From positions 1-64,000 of the forward strand of contig NCEE01000006.1 of the NCBI GenBank assembly GCA_002280555.1: DNA of 64,000 bases, written 5' to 3'. Position 1 is the first letter of the stretch. Each line of letters begins with the position of its first letter. The position numbers and the translations under genes are program-made. Origin of the DNA: Sphingomonas sp. 32-62-10. GTDB lineage: Bacteria > Pseudomonadota > Alphaproteobacteria > Sphingomonadales > Sphingomonadaceae. The notes below the pieces were generated by a model. It had not been told where the DNA came from and made no database searches. It saw only the letters and a list, made by a program, of their open reading frames with translations. Below are positions 1-8,998 of this stretch, piece by piece.

Positions 1-569
1 GTCACGGCCAGCGTTTCAGTGGTGCGCACATTGGTGAGCGAGAGCACCGTGTTGGCTTCAGATTTGCGCGACTTCATGCCGCCGAGCAGACCGCCGAACG
101 GCCCGCCGATGATGGCACCGGCAACGGCGCCTGCGGCATTGCCGCTGACATTCGTATTCGCACCCTGGATTTCAGCGACCAGTACATAATCGGCTGCCTT
201 GATCTGGCCCTGGCCGACATTTGATCCGCGCTGCAGGCCAAGCCCGCCGCCGATCGCGCGCTCCTGTGCTGCAGCATCGAGGCCCGCGCCGCGATCGACG
301 ATATTGAAGCAGCCCGAACGCTGCACGAGCACACGCAGCAGCCGCGCAGGCGGGGCGAGGCTATTCTGCGTCCAGCCCGACGAATCCTGACCATCAACAA
401 TCGAAACAGTGCCGTGCTTGGTCGTGCAGCGTGGCACATCGTTCATCGCGGCCTGCTGGAGCTGTTGGCCCTTGGAGGCGCTCGCCTGCCTGGGCGGGCG
501 CTGCGCATTCAGGGGGGAGGCCACCGCCAGAACAACGGCGGCGCTCGTCATCAGCTTAATCACGGTCAT
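1..569 (-). CDS. CsgG/HfaB-like secreted protein, C-terminus beyond the window
   Basis: The frame is open from an ATG at 567-569 to the window edge, so at least 189 residues are present and the C-terminus is missing. A GGGGGGAT purine run precedes the ATG. The N-terminus (MTVIKLMTSAAVVLAVASPLNAQ) is a Sec signal peptide with an ALNA-type cleavage site rather than a lipobox. The mature part has the CsgG pattern: a conserved segment ending LLRVLVQRSGCFNIVDR, then KAADYVLVAEIQG and a glycine/alanine-rich GAVAGAIIGG stretch. CsgG relatives form or support outer-membrane secretion pores (curli, holdfast anchoring), but they are usually lipoproteins. The missing lipobox Cys makes the exact role uncertain. 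Confidence 0.72.
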   Translation of the reverse strand, partial: MTVIKLMTSAAVVLAVASPLNAQRPPRQASASKGQQLQQAAMNDVPRCTTKHGTVSIVDGQDSSGWTQNSLAPPARLLRVLVQRSGCFNIVDRGAGLDAAAQERAIGGGLGLQRGSNVGQGQIKAADYVLVAEIQGANTNVSGNAAGAVAGAIIGGPFGGLLGGMKSRKSEANTVLSLTNVRTTETLAV

Positions 570-728
570 AATAATCCCCCCAGAAACTCTCTAGATTTGA
601 TACGTGCTGGATAGCCTTTTGGATGCACCGGTAGAAGGCAAAATGCGGCAGCGTGATCATCGTGCTTGTGGCGGGGGGGTACGTTATTATGCTGGCCGCT
701 ACCGCCAACGACCTCCAGGCCATCCCCT

Positions 729-1640
729 ATGCCACAAAATGATCGCATCCCGTCCTGGAGTCCGGCCGCCGATAGCGGCATCGTGGTCCGATGGCAGCAG
801 GCAGGCGCTCTGTCTTTTGAGCTGGCGGAGGCGGGGGCAGGGGATCGATTGGCGCTGTGCATGCACGGTTTTCCGGAGCTTCACTACAGCTGGCGGTTCC
901 AGATTCCGCTGCTCGTCGAACGCGGCTGGCGTGTGTGGGCGCCCAATCTGCGCGGCTATGGCGGTAGCGATCGTCCCAAGGAGGTCGACGCCTACCACAT
1001 CGATCGACTGCTTGAGGACGTGGCCGCGCTGATCGACGCGAGCGGCGCGCGGGAGGTGTTGTTGATCGCGCATGACTGGGGGGCGATCATCGCGTGGCAG
1101 TTCGCGATCCGGAAGGTGCGACCACTGGTCGGTCTCGTCATTATGAACGTGCCACACCCCATGCCTTTCAAGCGCGAGCTGCGCAAATGGGCGCAATTGC
1201 GCGCGAGCTGGTACGTGTTTTTCTTTCAATTGCCGGGCCTGCCCGAATGGGCGTTTGGACGAAACCGCGCGCGCATCATCCGCCGCGCCTTTGTCGGCAT
1301 GGCGGTCGACAAGTCACGCTTCCCGAAAGAGGTGACCGATATCTACGCCGACGCAGCAATGCGCCCAGGCGCACTGACCGCGATGATCAATTATTACCGA
1401 GCGGCGTTCCGGTCGGTCAGCGGCATGACGGAAGGCACCGGCAAGGTCGATGTGCCGACGCTGATGATCTGGGGCGAGGAAGATACCGCGCTGACGATCG
1501 GCTGTGTCGAGGGCACGGAGGATTATGTGGCGGATTTCCGGCTCGAACGACTGCCGGGTGTGTCGCACTGGGTCCAACAGGAAGCACCGGAAAAGGTGAA
1601 CGCGATTTTGGCCGATTGGTTGGATCGACCGGCGGTGTAA
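729..1640 (+). CDS. Alpha/beta hydrolase, epoxide hydrolase-like
   Basis: 303 residues starting at the ATG that gives MPQNDRIP. The frame is open further upstream, but that extension is not protein-like. Motifs follow the epoxide hydrolase/haloalkane dehalogenase branch: oxyanion-hole HGFPE at residues 46-50 followed by YSWR, nucleophile elbow HDWG with Asp116, the acid region WGEED near 248-252, and the catalytic His280 in GVSHW. An Asp nucleophile instead of Ser argues for epoxide hydrolase-type chemistry through an ester intermediate. NYYR near residue 221 may supply a lid tyrosine. No signal peptide is seen, so it is probably cytoplasmic. The substrate cannot be read from the sequence. 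Confidence 0.85.
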   Translation: MPQNDRIPSWSPAADSGIVVRWQQAGALSFELAEAGAGDRLALCMHGFPELHYSWRFQIPLLVERGWRVWAPNLRGYGGSDRPKEVDAYHIDRLLEDVAALIDASGAREVLLIAHDWGAIIAWQFAIRKVRPLVGLVIMNVPHPMPFKRELRKWAQLRASWYVFFFQLPGLPEWAFGRNRARIIRRAFVGMAVDKSRFPKEVTDIYADAAMRPGALTAMINYYRAAFRSVSGMTEGTGKVDVPTLMIWGEEDTALTIGCVEGTEDYVADFRLERLPGVSHWVQQEAPEKVNAILADWLDRPAV

Positions 1641-1709
1641 CGCTCACCCCAAATCCCGTATGTCGATGGCTTTGCCCTTTTCGCGCAGCACTGCTAGGGC
1701 GCGGACATC

Positions 1710-3521
1710 ATGGCAACACCGCTCGACCGCATCCGCAATTTTTCCATCATCGCGCATATCGATCACGGCAAGTCGACGCTTGCCGATCGCCTCATCCAGC
1801 AGACCGGCGGGCTGACTGCCCGCGAAATGTCGGAACAGGTGCTCGACAATATGGATATCGAGAAAGAGCGCGGCATCACCATCAAGGCGCAGACCGTCCG
1901 GCTAAAATATGTCGCCAAGGACGGGCTGGAATATGCGCTTAACCTGATGGACACGCCAGGCCATGTCGATTTCGCCTATGAGGTTAGCCGCAGCCTTGCC
2001 GCGTGTGAGGGCGCGCTACTTGTTGTCGACGCGGCACAGGGCGTGGAAGCGCAGACGCTTGCCAATGTGTACCAGTCGATCGAGCATGATCATGAGATCG
2101 TGCCCGTTATCAACAAGATCGATCTACCCGCGGCCGAGCCCGAGAAAGTGCGCGCGGAAATCGAGGAAGTTATCGGCCTTGATGCATCGAACGCGGTGCT
2201 GACCAGCGCCAAGTCGGGCATCGGCATCGCCGACGTGCTCGAGGCAATAGTGACGCGCATTCCGCCGCCCAAGGGCGATGCCGATGCGCCGTTGAAGGCG
2301 ATGCTCGTCGACAGCTGGTATGACCCGTATCTGGGCGTCGTCATCCTCGTTCGCGTGATGGCCGGTACGCTGAAAAAGGGCCAGCTGATCAAGTTTATGG
2401 CCACGGGCACCCAGCATCTGATCGACCGGGTCGGCTGTTTCCGTCCCAAGATCGAGCAGCTGACCGAACTTGGTGTCGGCGAGATCGGGTTCATCACCGC
2501 GCAGATCAAGGAAGTCGCGCAGACCGCGGTCGGTGACACGATCACCGATGCCAAGCGCCCCGCGCTTGAACCGCTGCCTGGCTTCAAGCTTGTCCAGCCG
2601 GTGGTGTTCTGCGGGCTGTTTCCGGTCGATGCCAACGACTTCGACAAATTGCGCGAGAGCATTTCCAAGCTGCGTCTCAACGATGCGAGCTTCAGCTTCG
2701 AGATGGAATCAAGCGCGGCGTTGGGCTTCGGCTTCCGCTGCGGGTTCCTTGGCCTGTTGCACCTGGAAATCATTCAGGAGCGGCTCACGCGTGAATACGA
2801 TCTTGATCTCATCACGACCGCACCGTCGGTCGTGTACAAGATCGCGCTCACCTATGGCGGCGGTGAGATCGAACTCCACAACCCTGCCGACATGCCCGAT
2901 CCGACCCGGATCGAGAGTATTTCGGAGCCTTGGATTGAAGCGGTCATTTACTGCCCTGACGAGTATCTCGGCTCGATCCTGAAGCTCTGCCAGGACCGGC
3001 GCGGCATCCAGAAGAACCTGACTTATGTCGGCGGCCGCGCGCAGGTGACTTACGAATTGCCGCTCAACGAGGTCGTGTTCGATTTCTACGACCGTCTGAA
3101 GAGCATTAGCCGCGGCTATGCGAGCTTCGACTATCACCAGATCGGCTATCGCGAGGGTGATCTCGTCAAGATGAGCATCATGGTCAATTCGGAAGCCGTC
3201 GATGCGCTGAGCATGATCGTCCACCGTGGCACCGCCGAAAGCCGCGGCCGGGGCATGTGCGAGCGGCTGAAGGATTTGATCCCTCGTCACCTGTTCAAAA
3301 TTCCGATCCAGGCAGCAATCGGCGGCAAGGTGATCGCCCGCGAGACGATCGCGGCTTTGCGCAAGGACGTGACCGCCAAATGCTATGGCGGCGACGCCAG
3401 CCGCAAGCGCAAGCTGCTCGACAAGCAAAAAGAGGGCAAGAAGCGGATGCGCGAGTATGGCTCGGTCAGCATCCCGCAGGAAGCTTTCATTGCCGCGCTG
3501 CGGATGGGGGATGAGGGCTAG
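1710..3521 (+). CDS. lepA: Elongation factor 4 (LepA), ribosomal back-translocase GTPase
   Basis: 603 residues, the usual length for the family. The GTPase G-motifs are all present: P-loop AHIDHGKS at 15-22, switch I GITIKA at 55-60, DTPGH at 81-85 and NKID at 135-138. The EF-G-like domains follow, and the LepA-specific C-terminus includes KCYGGDASRKRKLLDKQKEGKKRMR, the basic segment that reaches toward the ribosome. LepA binds the ribosome and acts on stalled or mistranslocated complexes and on initiation/assembly. The gene stands alone, with a convergent SDR gene downstream. Confidence 0.98.
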   Translation: MATPLDRIRNFSIIAHIDHGKSTLADRLIQQTGGLTAREMSEQVLDNMDIEKERGITIKAQTVRLKYVAKDGLEYALNLMDTPGHVDFAYEVSRSLAACEGALLVVDAAQGVEAQTLANVYQSIEHDHEIVPVINKIDLPAAEPEKVRAEIEEVIGLDASNAVLTSAKSGIGIADVLEAIVTRIPPPKGDADAPLKAMLVDSWYDPYLGVVILVRVMAGTLKKGQLIKFMATGTQHLIDRVGCFRPKIEQLTELGVGEIGFITAQIKEVAQTAVGDTITDAKRPALEPLPGFKLVQPVVFCGLFPVDANDFDKLRESISKLRLNDASFSFEMESSAALGFGFRCGFLGLLHLEIIQERLTREYDLDLITTAPSVVYKIALTYGGGEIELHNPADMPDPTRIESISEPWIEAVIYCPDEYLGSILKLCQDRRGIQKNLTYVGGRAQVTYELPLNEVVFDFYDRLKSISRGYASFDYHQIGYREGDLVKMSIMVNSEAVDALSMIVHRGTAESRGRGMCERLKDLIPRHLFKIPIQAAIGGKVIARETIAALRKDVTAKCYGGDASRKRKLLDKQKEGKKRMREYGSVSIPQEAFIAALRMGDEG

Positions 3522-3555
3522 AGCTGGTTCGCCTTCGGTCGGCCCGGGTTCGGCG

Positions 3556-4275
3556 CTAAAACCGCAACATTACCCGGCGCGCGATCGCCGGGGAGATGTT
3601 GTGGACCACGCTCAGCAGCTTGGTCATCCCGACATTGGCTTCATGCCGATCGGTTTCCATGGCGGCGACAATCTGTCGCGCGCATTCCTCTACCGGCATT
3701 TTCTTGTGCGATTGGCCCGCCGTCATTCGTGTTTCGACCACAGGAGGCAGCACTTCCATCACTTGAATATTGCTGCCCGCCAGTTGCGCGCGCAGCGCCT
3801 GGGTGAAGCTTCGCAACCCGGCCTTGGTCGCGCAATAAACCGGGGCGCCTTTGCTGGGGGCGATGGCCAGCCCCGATGTAACGTTGACGATCATTGCCTG
3901 CGATCGCGCCCGCAGCCCGTCCATCAGGCGCGTAATCAGGTGAATTGGCGTCGTGAGGTTGAGCGCGATGCATTGATCGACCCGATCAAGGTCAATCCCC
4001 TTAGTCACATCGTACAGCGTGCCCATACCGGCATTGTTGACCAGAATGTCGATCGGCCATTGCCGAACCACGTCGACGATCTTGTCGCGCCCGGCATCGG
4101 TCGTCAGATCGGCGTCGATGGCTTCGAGCCCTTCGGCATGTGCCGCAGCCAGCCGGGCTGGATCACGACCGCAAATGATCACCTGCGCACCTTTCACCCG
4201 CAATGCCCGCGCCAGGGCCAGGCCGATTCCGTCGGTGCCCCCGGTCACCAGGACGGTCTTTCCATGCAGGTCCAT
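3556..4275 (-). CDS. Short-chain dehydrogenase/reductase, DltE-like
   Basis: 239 residues of classical SDR type. TGGTDGIG at 11-18 binds the nucleotide, NNAG is at 80-83, and the catalytic set is Ser134, Tyr147 and Lys151 (YCATK). The proximal segment CGRDPARL suggests NADPH preference through its Arg. The sequence resembles the DltE/YdfG-like group whose C-terminus carries PPVVETRMT. It lies convergent to lepA and divergent from uvrC, so it is probably monocistronic. The substrate is unknown. Confidence 0.9.
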   Translation of the reverse strand: MDLHGKTVLVTGGTDGIGLALARALRVKGAQVIICGRDPARLAAAHAEGLEAIDADLTTDAGRDKIVDVVRQWPIDILVNNAGMGTLYDVTKGIDLDRVDQCIALNLTTPIHLITRLMDGLRARSQAMIVNVTSGLAIAPSKGAPVYCATKAGLRSFTQALRAQLAGSNIQVMEVLPPVVETRMTAGQSHKKMPVEECARQIVAAMETDRHEANVGMTKLLSVVHNISPAIARRVMLRF

Positions 4276-4343
4276 ATGGCCGATCCCCCAAGTTGATCAT
4301 TAAAGCCGTTGTTGCGTCCGGTGCGCCGCCTTAACTGAGGCGG

Positions 4344-6266
4344 ATGCGTACGCCCCACCAACCCGATCGCTTCAACGAAGACAAGGCCGCTTATGCCGTA
4401 CGCGGGGCCGATGCGCCCGATCTGGAGGCCGGCGTGGCGGCCATCCGTAACGTATTGGCAACGCTTCCCGCTCGCCCCGGTGTGTACCGGATGAATGATG
4501 CGCGGGGTGATACGCTGTACGTCGGCAAGGCGCGCGCATTGAAGAGCCGGGTGACGAACTACACCCAGGTCGACCGCCTCTCGCGCCGCCTGCAGCGCAT
4601 GGTCGCACAGACGCGCAGCATGACGATCGTGACGACAAATAATGAGGCGGAGGCGCTGCTGCTCGAGGCACAGCTGATCAAACGCTATCGCCCGGCCTAC
4701 AACGTGCTGTTGCGCGACGACAAAAGCTTCCCCTTCATCTTGTTGCGCGCCGATCATGAATTTCCGCGCATTCAAAAGCATCGCGGCGCGCGGCGGGCCA
4801 AGGGCAATTATTACGGGCCTTTCGCGAGTGCTGGCTCCGTCAACACCACGCTGAATGCGTTGCAAAAGCTGTTCCTGCTCCGCAGTTGTACTGACAGCTT
4901 CTTCCGCAATCGCGATCGGCCGTGCCTGCTTTATCAGATCAAGCGCTGCTCGGCGCCATGCGTCGGGCGGATCGATGCCGATGCCTATGCCGATCTGGTC
5001 ACCGACGCGAAGTCGTTCCTCGCCGGTAAATCCACCGAGGTGCAGGTAAAGCTCGGCAAGCAGATGGAAGCGGCCGCCGAAGCGATGGACTTCGAGCTCG
5101 CGGCGATCCTGCGCGACCGGCTGCGCGCGCTGACCTTCATTCAGGGATCGCAGGCGATCAACGCCGATGGGGTGGGGGACGCCGATATCTTTGCGATGGC
5201 CAATCGCGACGGCGTGATCGGCATCCAGGCCTTTTTCATCCGCGGCGGGCAGAATTGGGGGCATCGCAGCTTTTTCCCCGCGCATACCAATGACGTGCCC
5301 GAAGATGAGGTGCTAAGCAGCTTTCTGAGCCAGTTTTACGAGGAAGTGCCGCCACCTCGCACGATCCTGATCGACCGTGACCTCACCGAAGGCGAACTGC
5401 TAGGTGAGGCGCTGGGGGCGGCAGCGGGGCACCGCGTCGCGCTGTCGACGCCGCAGCGCGGGGTGCGGCGTCGACTGCTCGATCAGGCTAAGCGCAATGC
5501 GGAGGAAGCGCTTGACCGACGGCTCGCCGAAAGCACCACGCAGGCCAAGCTGTTGCGCGAGGTCGCCGAACTGTTCGATTTGGGTGAGCCGCCTGACCGG
5601 ATCGAGATTTACGACAACAGCCATATCCAGGGCACCAATGCGCTCGGCGCAATGGTCGTCGCGGGGCCGGAGGGGTTCCGCAAGGGCCAGTATCGCAAGT
5701 TCAACATCAAGAACCCCGATACCGCGCCGGGCGATGATTTCGCGATGATGCGCGAGGTGTTCACCCGCCGCTTCCAGCGCGCGCAGGATGAAGATCCTGA
5801 TCGCGATCGTGGCGACTGGCCCGATCTCGTCCTGATCGATGGCGGTCGCGGGCAATTGAATGCGGCAAAGGAAGTGCTGGAAGGGCTGGGGATCGAGGAT
5901 GTGTGCCTAGTGGGCATCGCCAAGGGGCCGCATCACGGTCGCGACGGGCGTGAGGTTTTCCATTTGCTCGACGGACGCGAATTCCAGCTACCGGTCAATG
6001 CGCCGGTGCTGTTCTATCTCCAGCGGTTGCGTGACGAGGTGCACCGCTTTGCGATCGGCGCCCACCGGGCGAAGCGCGCCAAAGCGATCGGCGCGAGCCC
6101 GCTTGACGAAGTGCCTGGCATCGGCCCGGCGCGTAAAAAGGCGCTGCTGATGCACTTCGGCACCGCCCGCGCCGTCCGCAATGCCAGTTTGGAGGATCTG
6201 CAAAAGGCCCCCGGGGTGTCGGTCGCTATGGCGCAGGGCATTTATGATTTCTTCCATGCGCGGTGA
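4344..6266 (+). CDS. uvrC: UvrABC excinuclease subunit C
   Basis: 640 residues, typical for UvrC. The N-terminal GIY-YIG nuclease domain starts at GVYRMNDARG (46-55) with YVGKA following at about 59-63. A cysteine cluster, CLLYQIKRCSAPC, comes next, then the UVR segment (EAMDFELAAILRDR), the C-terminal RNase H-like nuclease domain (EIYDNSHIQG, VLIDGGRGQLNAA) and the helix-hairpin-helix pair (LDEVPGIGPARKKALLMHFG). It makes the two incisions around DNA lesions handed over by UvrA/UvrB. A frame on the opposite strand is a shadow of this gene. Confidence 0.98.
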   Translation: MRTPHQPDRFNEDKAAYAVRGADAPDLEAGVAAIRNVLATLPARPGVYRMNDARGDTLYVGKARALKSRVTNYTQVDRLSRRLQRMVAQTRSMTIVTTNNEAEALLLEAQLIKRYRPAYNVLLRDDKSFPFILLRADHEFPRIQKHRGARRAKGNYYGPFASAGSVNTTLNALQKLFLLRSCTDSFFRNRDRPCLLYQIKRCSAPCVGRIDADAYADLVTDAKSFLAGKSTEVQVKLGKQMEAAAEAMDFELAAILRDRLRALTFIQGSQAINADGVGDADIFAMANRDGVIGIQAFFIRGGQNWGHRSFFPAHTNDVPEDEVLSSFLSQFYEEVPPPRTILIDRDLTEGELLGEALGAAAGHRVALSTPQRGVRRRLLDQAKRNAEEALDRRLAESTTQAKLLREVAELFDLGEPPDRIEIYDNSHIQGTNALGAMVVAGPEGFRKGQYRKFNIKNPDTAPGDDFAMMREVFTRRFQRAQDEDPDRDRGDWPDLVLIDGGRGQLNAAKEVLEGLGIEDVCLVGIAKGPHHGRDGREVFHLLDGREFQLPVNAPVLFYLQRLRDEVHRFAIGAHRAKRAKAIGASPLDEVPGIGPARKKALLMHFGTARAVRNASLEDLQKAPGVSVAMAQGIYDFFHAR

Positions 6267-6341
6267 TGTGACGGATTTCAGCAACAAAACGTTACAGCGC
6301 TGATTCGGAGTTTCTTCATCGTGTTGGGCTAGACCTAGCCA

Positions 6342-7298
6342 ATGCCGACGCCCGTTTTCCTCACTGTCGACACTGAAATCATGTGGCGACACCATGTCGC
6401 CGGTCATGACGTGGAGACGCTGTTCGCCCGCTCGTTCGAGCCGGGCGGGGTCGGCGTTTCATATCAGGTCGGCCTGTTGCAACGCTACGGCTTGAAAGCG
6501 ACCTATTTCGTCGATCCGATGCCTGCGCTGGTCTATGGCCTCGATCCGTTCAAACGGTTGATCGAGGCGATCCTGACTGCAGGGCAGGAAGTGCAATTGC
6601 ATCTTCACCCGAACTGGATCGGCGCAAAGGCGGGGGATAAGGGCCATGGCCGTGGCCCTTCGAACATCAACGAACTGACACTCGATGCGCAGCGTGATTT
6701 GCTTGGTGGCGCGCGCGATTTGCTGGTCGCGGCTGGCGCGCCAACGCCGATCGCGTTTCGCGGCGGCAATTATGGCGCGAACGACGATACGCTCGCCGCG
6801 CTCGCCGAACTGGCATTTCGATACGACAGCAGCCATAATGGTGCAGCGCACCCATGGCCGAGCGCGATCTCCCTGGCGGAAAGCCAGATCGCGCCGATCG
6901 AACATCAGGGGATTGTCGAAGTGCCGGTATCGTTGATCGAAGATGCGCCGGGCCGGATGCGCCATTTCCAGATTTGTGCGCTGTCGGCTGCCGAAATGCG
7001 CGCCGCGCTCGACCATGCGTCCGATAACGATCATGCCGCGGTGACCATCGTCAATCATGGTTTCGAACTCGCCAATCGGAATGGCACCGCGCCCAATGCC
7101 GTCCATGTCAGCCGGTTCGAGGCACTCTGCACAATGCTTGCCGAGCGACGGGATGCATTGCCAACCGCCCATTTTGCGGACCGCCCTTTGCTTCGTCTCG
7201 GTCGTGATGATCGGCCGATGGGCGCCAGTTTGACGCGCCGTCGCTGGCGGCAGGCCGAACAGCTCTGGTCCAATCTCGTCGCGGAGCGCGTGGCATGA
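6342..7298 (+). CDS. Polysaccharide deacetylase family protein
   Basis: 318 residues. The N-terminal FLTVDTE (residues 6-12) and the HLH at 87-89 followed by PNW match the metal-binding Asp and His sites of NodB-type deacetylases. FRGGNYGANDDT resembles the later active-site motif, and TIVNHGFEL the final His motif. There is no signal peptide, so the enzyme is likely cytoplasmic. Its stop overlaps the start of the following acetyltransferase-like gene (ATGA), which implies coupled translation. The pair may modify a surface-glycan precursor, but that is inference from context. Confidence 0.82.
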   Translation: MPTPVFLTVDTEIMWRHHVAGHDVETLFARSFEPGGVGVSYQVGLLQRYGLKATYFVDPMPALVYGLDPFKRLIEAILTAGQEVQLHLHPNWIGAKAGDKGHGRGPSNINELTLDAQRDLLGGARDLLVAAGAPTPIAFRGGNYGANDDTLAALAELAFRYDSSHNGAAHPWPSAISLAESQIAPIEHQGIVEVPVSLIEDAPGRMRHFQICALSAAEMRAALDHASDNDHAAVTIVNHGFELANRNGTAPNAVHVSRFEALCTMLAERRDALPTAHFADRPLLRLGRDDRPMGASLTRRRWRQAEQLWSNLVAERVA

Positions 7299-8206
7299 CG
7301 GCGATGCCGCTGCCCTTGCGGTTTCAAGTCGGCGCCCGCACCCTCATGGCCGTGCAGCGCCAGCTGGTCCGTGTGCCGCTGTCGCTGGATGAGGCGATGG
7401 AAGGGCGGTTGCCCGTCCTCCCGACGCTGGATCGAACCGCGCATGGCTATGCGATCAGCTCGCTCCCGGCTGATCGACGCGACGCGATGGCGTTTGCGGG
7501 CGGCGGCATGATCGCATTCGTCCGCCAGCACTACACCCGGCATTACATCGATCTGACGATTGGCTTAGATGCCTATCAGGCGAGCCTTTCGGGCAACACA
7601 CGCTCGACGATCAAGCGAAAGACCCGCAAGGTCGCCGACGTTTCAGGCGGGACGCTCGATATCCGACGCTTTCGGACACCTGATGAGATGACGGCGTTCC
7701 ACGATATCGCCCGGCGGATTTCGCTTCGCACTTATCAGGAACGGCTGCTCGGCAGTGGCCTGCCCGATGACGATGCGTTCCTGCGCCAGATGTACAGCGG
7801 TGCAGCTGCCGATTCAGTGCGTGCCTGGCTGCTCTATGTCGCTGGCGAGCCGGCTGCCTATCTCTATTGCCCGGTGCAGGGCGGAGTCGTGCGGTACGAC
7901 CATGTCGGGCATGATCCGGCGTTCAATGATCTTTCACCGGGTGCGGTGCTGCAGATGGCGGCACTGGGCGATCTGTTCGCCGAGGGGCGCTTCAGCCGGT
8001 TTGATTTCACCGAGGGCGATGGCCAGCACAAGCGCCAGTTCGCCACCGGCGGGGTCGCGTGCATCGATATGCTGTTGCTGCGGGCGTCGTTGGTCAATCG
8101 GCTGACGACGGTGGCGCTCGGCGGGTTCGATCGCAGCATGGCGCTGGGCAAGCGCGCGACCCAGAAGCTGGGGCTTCAGAAGGTCGCCAAGCGCATTCGG
8201 CGCTAG
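7295..8206 (+). CDS. FemAB/BioF2-like GNAT acetyltransferase
   Basis: 303 residues starting at the ATG of an ATGA overlap with the deacetylase gene. The middle section (SGNTRSTIKRKTRK, then DIARRISLRTYQERLLGSGLP) and the C-terminal VRAWLLYVAGEPAAYLYCPV and GAVLQMAALGDLF are typical of the GNAT-like domain in FemAB-type and polysaccharide-biosynthesis acyltransferases. Such proteins transfer acyl or aminoacyl groups to cell-wall or exopolysaccharide intermediates. Coupling to a deacetylase suggests a two-step modification of one sugar. The donor and acceptor are unknown. Confidence 0.75.
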   Translation: MTAMPLPLRFQVGARTLMAVQRQLVRVPLSLDEAMEGRLPVLPTLDRTAHGYAISSLPADRRDAMAFAGGGMIAFVRQHYTRHYIDLTIGLDAYQASLSGNTRSTIKRKTRKVADVSGGTLDIRRFRTPDEMTAFHDIARRISLRTYQERLLGSGLPDDDAFLRQMYSGAAADSVRAWLLYVAGEPAAYLYCPVQGGVVRYDHVGHDPAFNDLSPGAVLQMAALGDLFAEGRFSRFDFTEGDGQHKRQFATGGVACIDMLLLRASLVNRLTTVALGGFDRSMALGKRATQKLGLQKVAKRIRR

Positions 8207-8242
8207 TTTCGCGCGCGGCGTGGTTCGGCGTATAGCCGCGCG

Positions 8243-8974
8243 ATGCATATCCGTGCCGAGGCCCTGATCCTGTCGATCCGATCGCATGGCGAACACGGCG
8301 CGGTGGTCCGCGCGCTTACCCGCGATTATGGGGTGCAGCCGGGCTATGTGCGCGGCGGGCGATCGCGGCGGATCAAGCCGATTTTGCAACCGTCCAATCT
8401 GGTACTGGGCGAATGGCGCGCGCGGACTGAAGAGCAGTTGAGCGGGCTGACGGTGGAGCTGATCCACAGCCGCGCGCCGCTGTTCGCCGAGCCCCTGCCC
8501 GCTGCCGCGCTCGATTGGGCGACGGTGCTGACATCGGCGGCACTGCCCGAGGGGCAGCCCTTTGCGCACCTGCATGATGCATTGACGGCGCTGTTCGACG
8601 CCATCGAGGCCGCCCCCGCGGCGCGAGGCTGGGCGGGTGCGCTGGTGCGCTATGAATTGCTGTTGCTGGCCGAACTCGGCTTTGGGCTTGATCTGGAGCG
8701 CTGCGTTGTGACTGGCGCCGAGGAGGACCTCGTCTGGGTGAGCCCCCGCAGCGGCGGGGCGGTGAGTGCTCAGGCAGCCGGCGATCATGCCGCCCGCTTG
8801 CTTCGGTTGCCGGGTTTTCTGGTGCACGGTGGCGCCGCGGATTGGGATGATGTGCTCGCTGGCCTGCGGATCACCGGGCATTTTCTGGAACGTGACGTGC
8901 TGGTCGATCGCCGGGCAGATGCGCTGGCCTCGCGCGAACGGCTGATCGATCGGCTGAAGAGAGCGGTTGCGTGA
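8243..8974 (+). CDS. recO: DNA repair protein RecO
   Basis: 243 residues. The N-terminal OB fold begins MHIRAEALILSIRSHGEHGAVVRALTRDYG, the standard RecO opening, with GGRSRRIKPILQPSNLV following. The helical C-terminal domain includes LLRYELLLLAELG-like sequence (here VRYELLLLAELGFGLDLERC) and the end segment ALASRERLIDRL. RecO helps load RecA onto SSB-coated single strands in the RecFOR pathway. The zinc-binding cysteines of some RecO proteins are not all present: only the Cys of LERC is obvious. Confidence 0.93.
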   Translation: MHIRAEALILSIRSHGEHGAVVRALTRDYGVQPGYVRGGRSRRIKPILQPSNLVLGEWRARTEEQLSGLTVELIHSRAPLFAEPLPAAALDWATVLTSAALPEGQPFAHLHDALTALFDAIEAAPAARGWAGALVRYELLLLAELGFGLDLERCVVTGAEEDLVWVSPRSGGAVSAQAAGDHAARLLRLPGFLVHGGAADWDDVLAGLRITGHFLERDVLVDRRADALASRERLIDRLKRAVA

Positions 8975-8998
8975 TCGGCATCGGCTCGGCAAGGCGAA

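Noticed and set aside
4245..5285. 346-residue minus-strand ORF opposite uvrC
   Set aside because: Antisense shadow of uvrC; no family motif.
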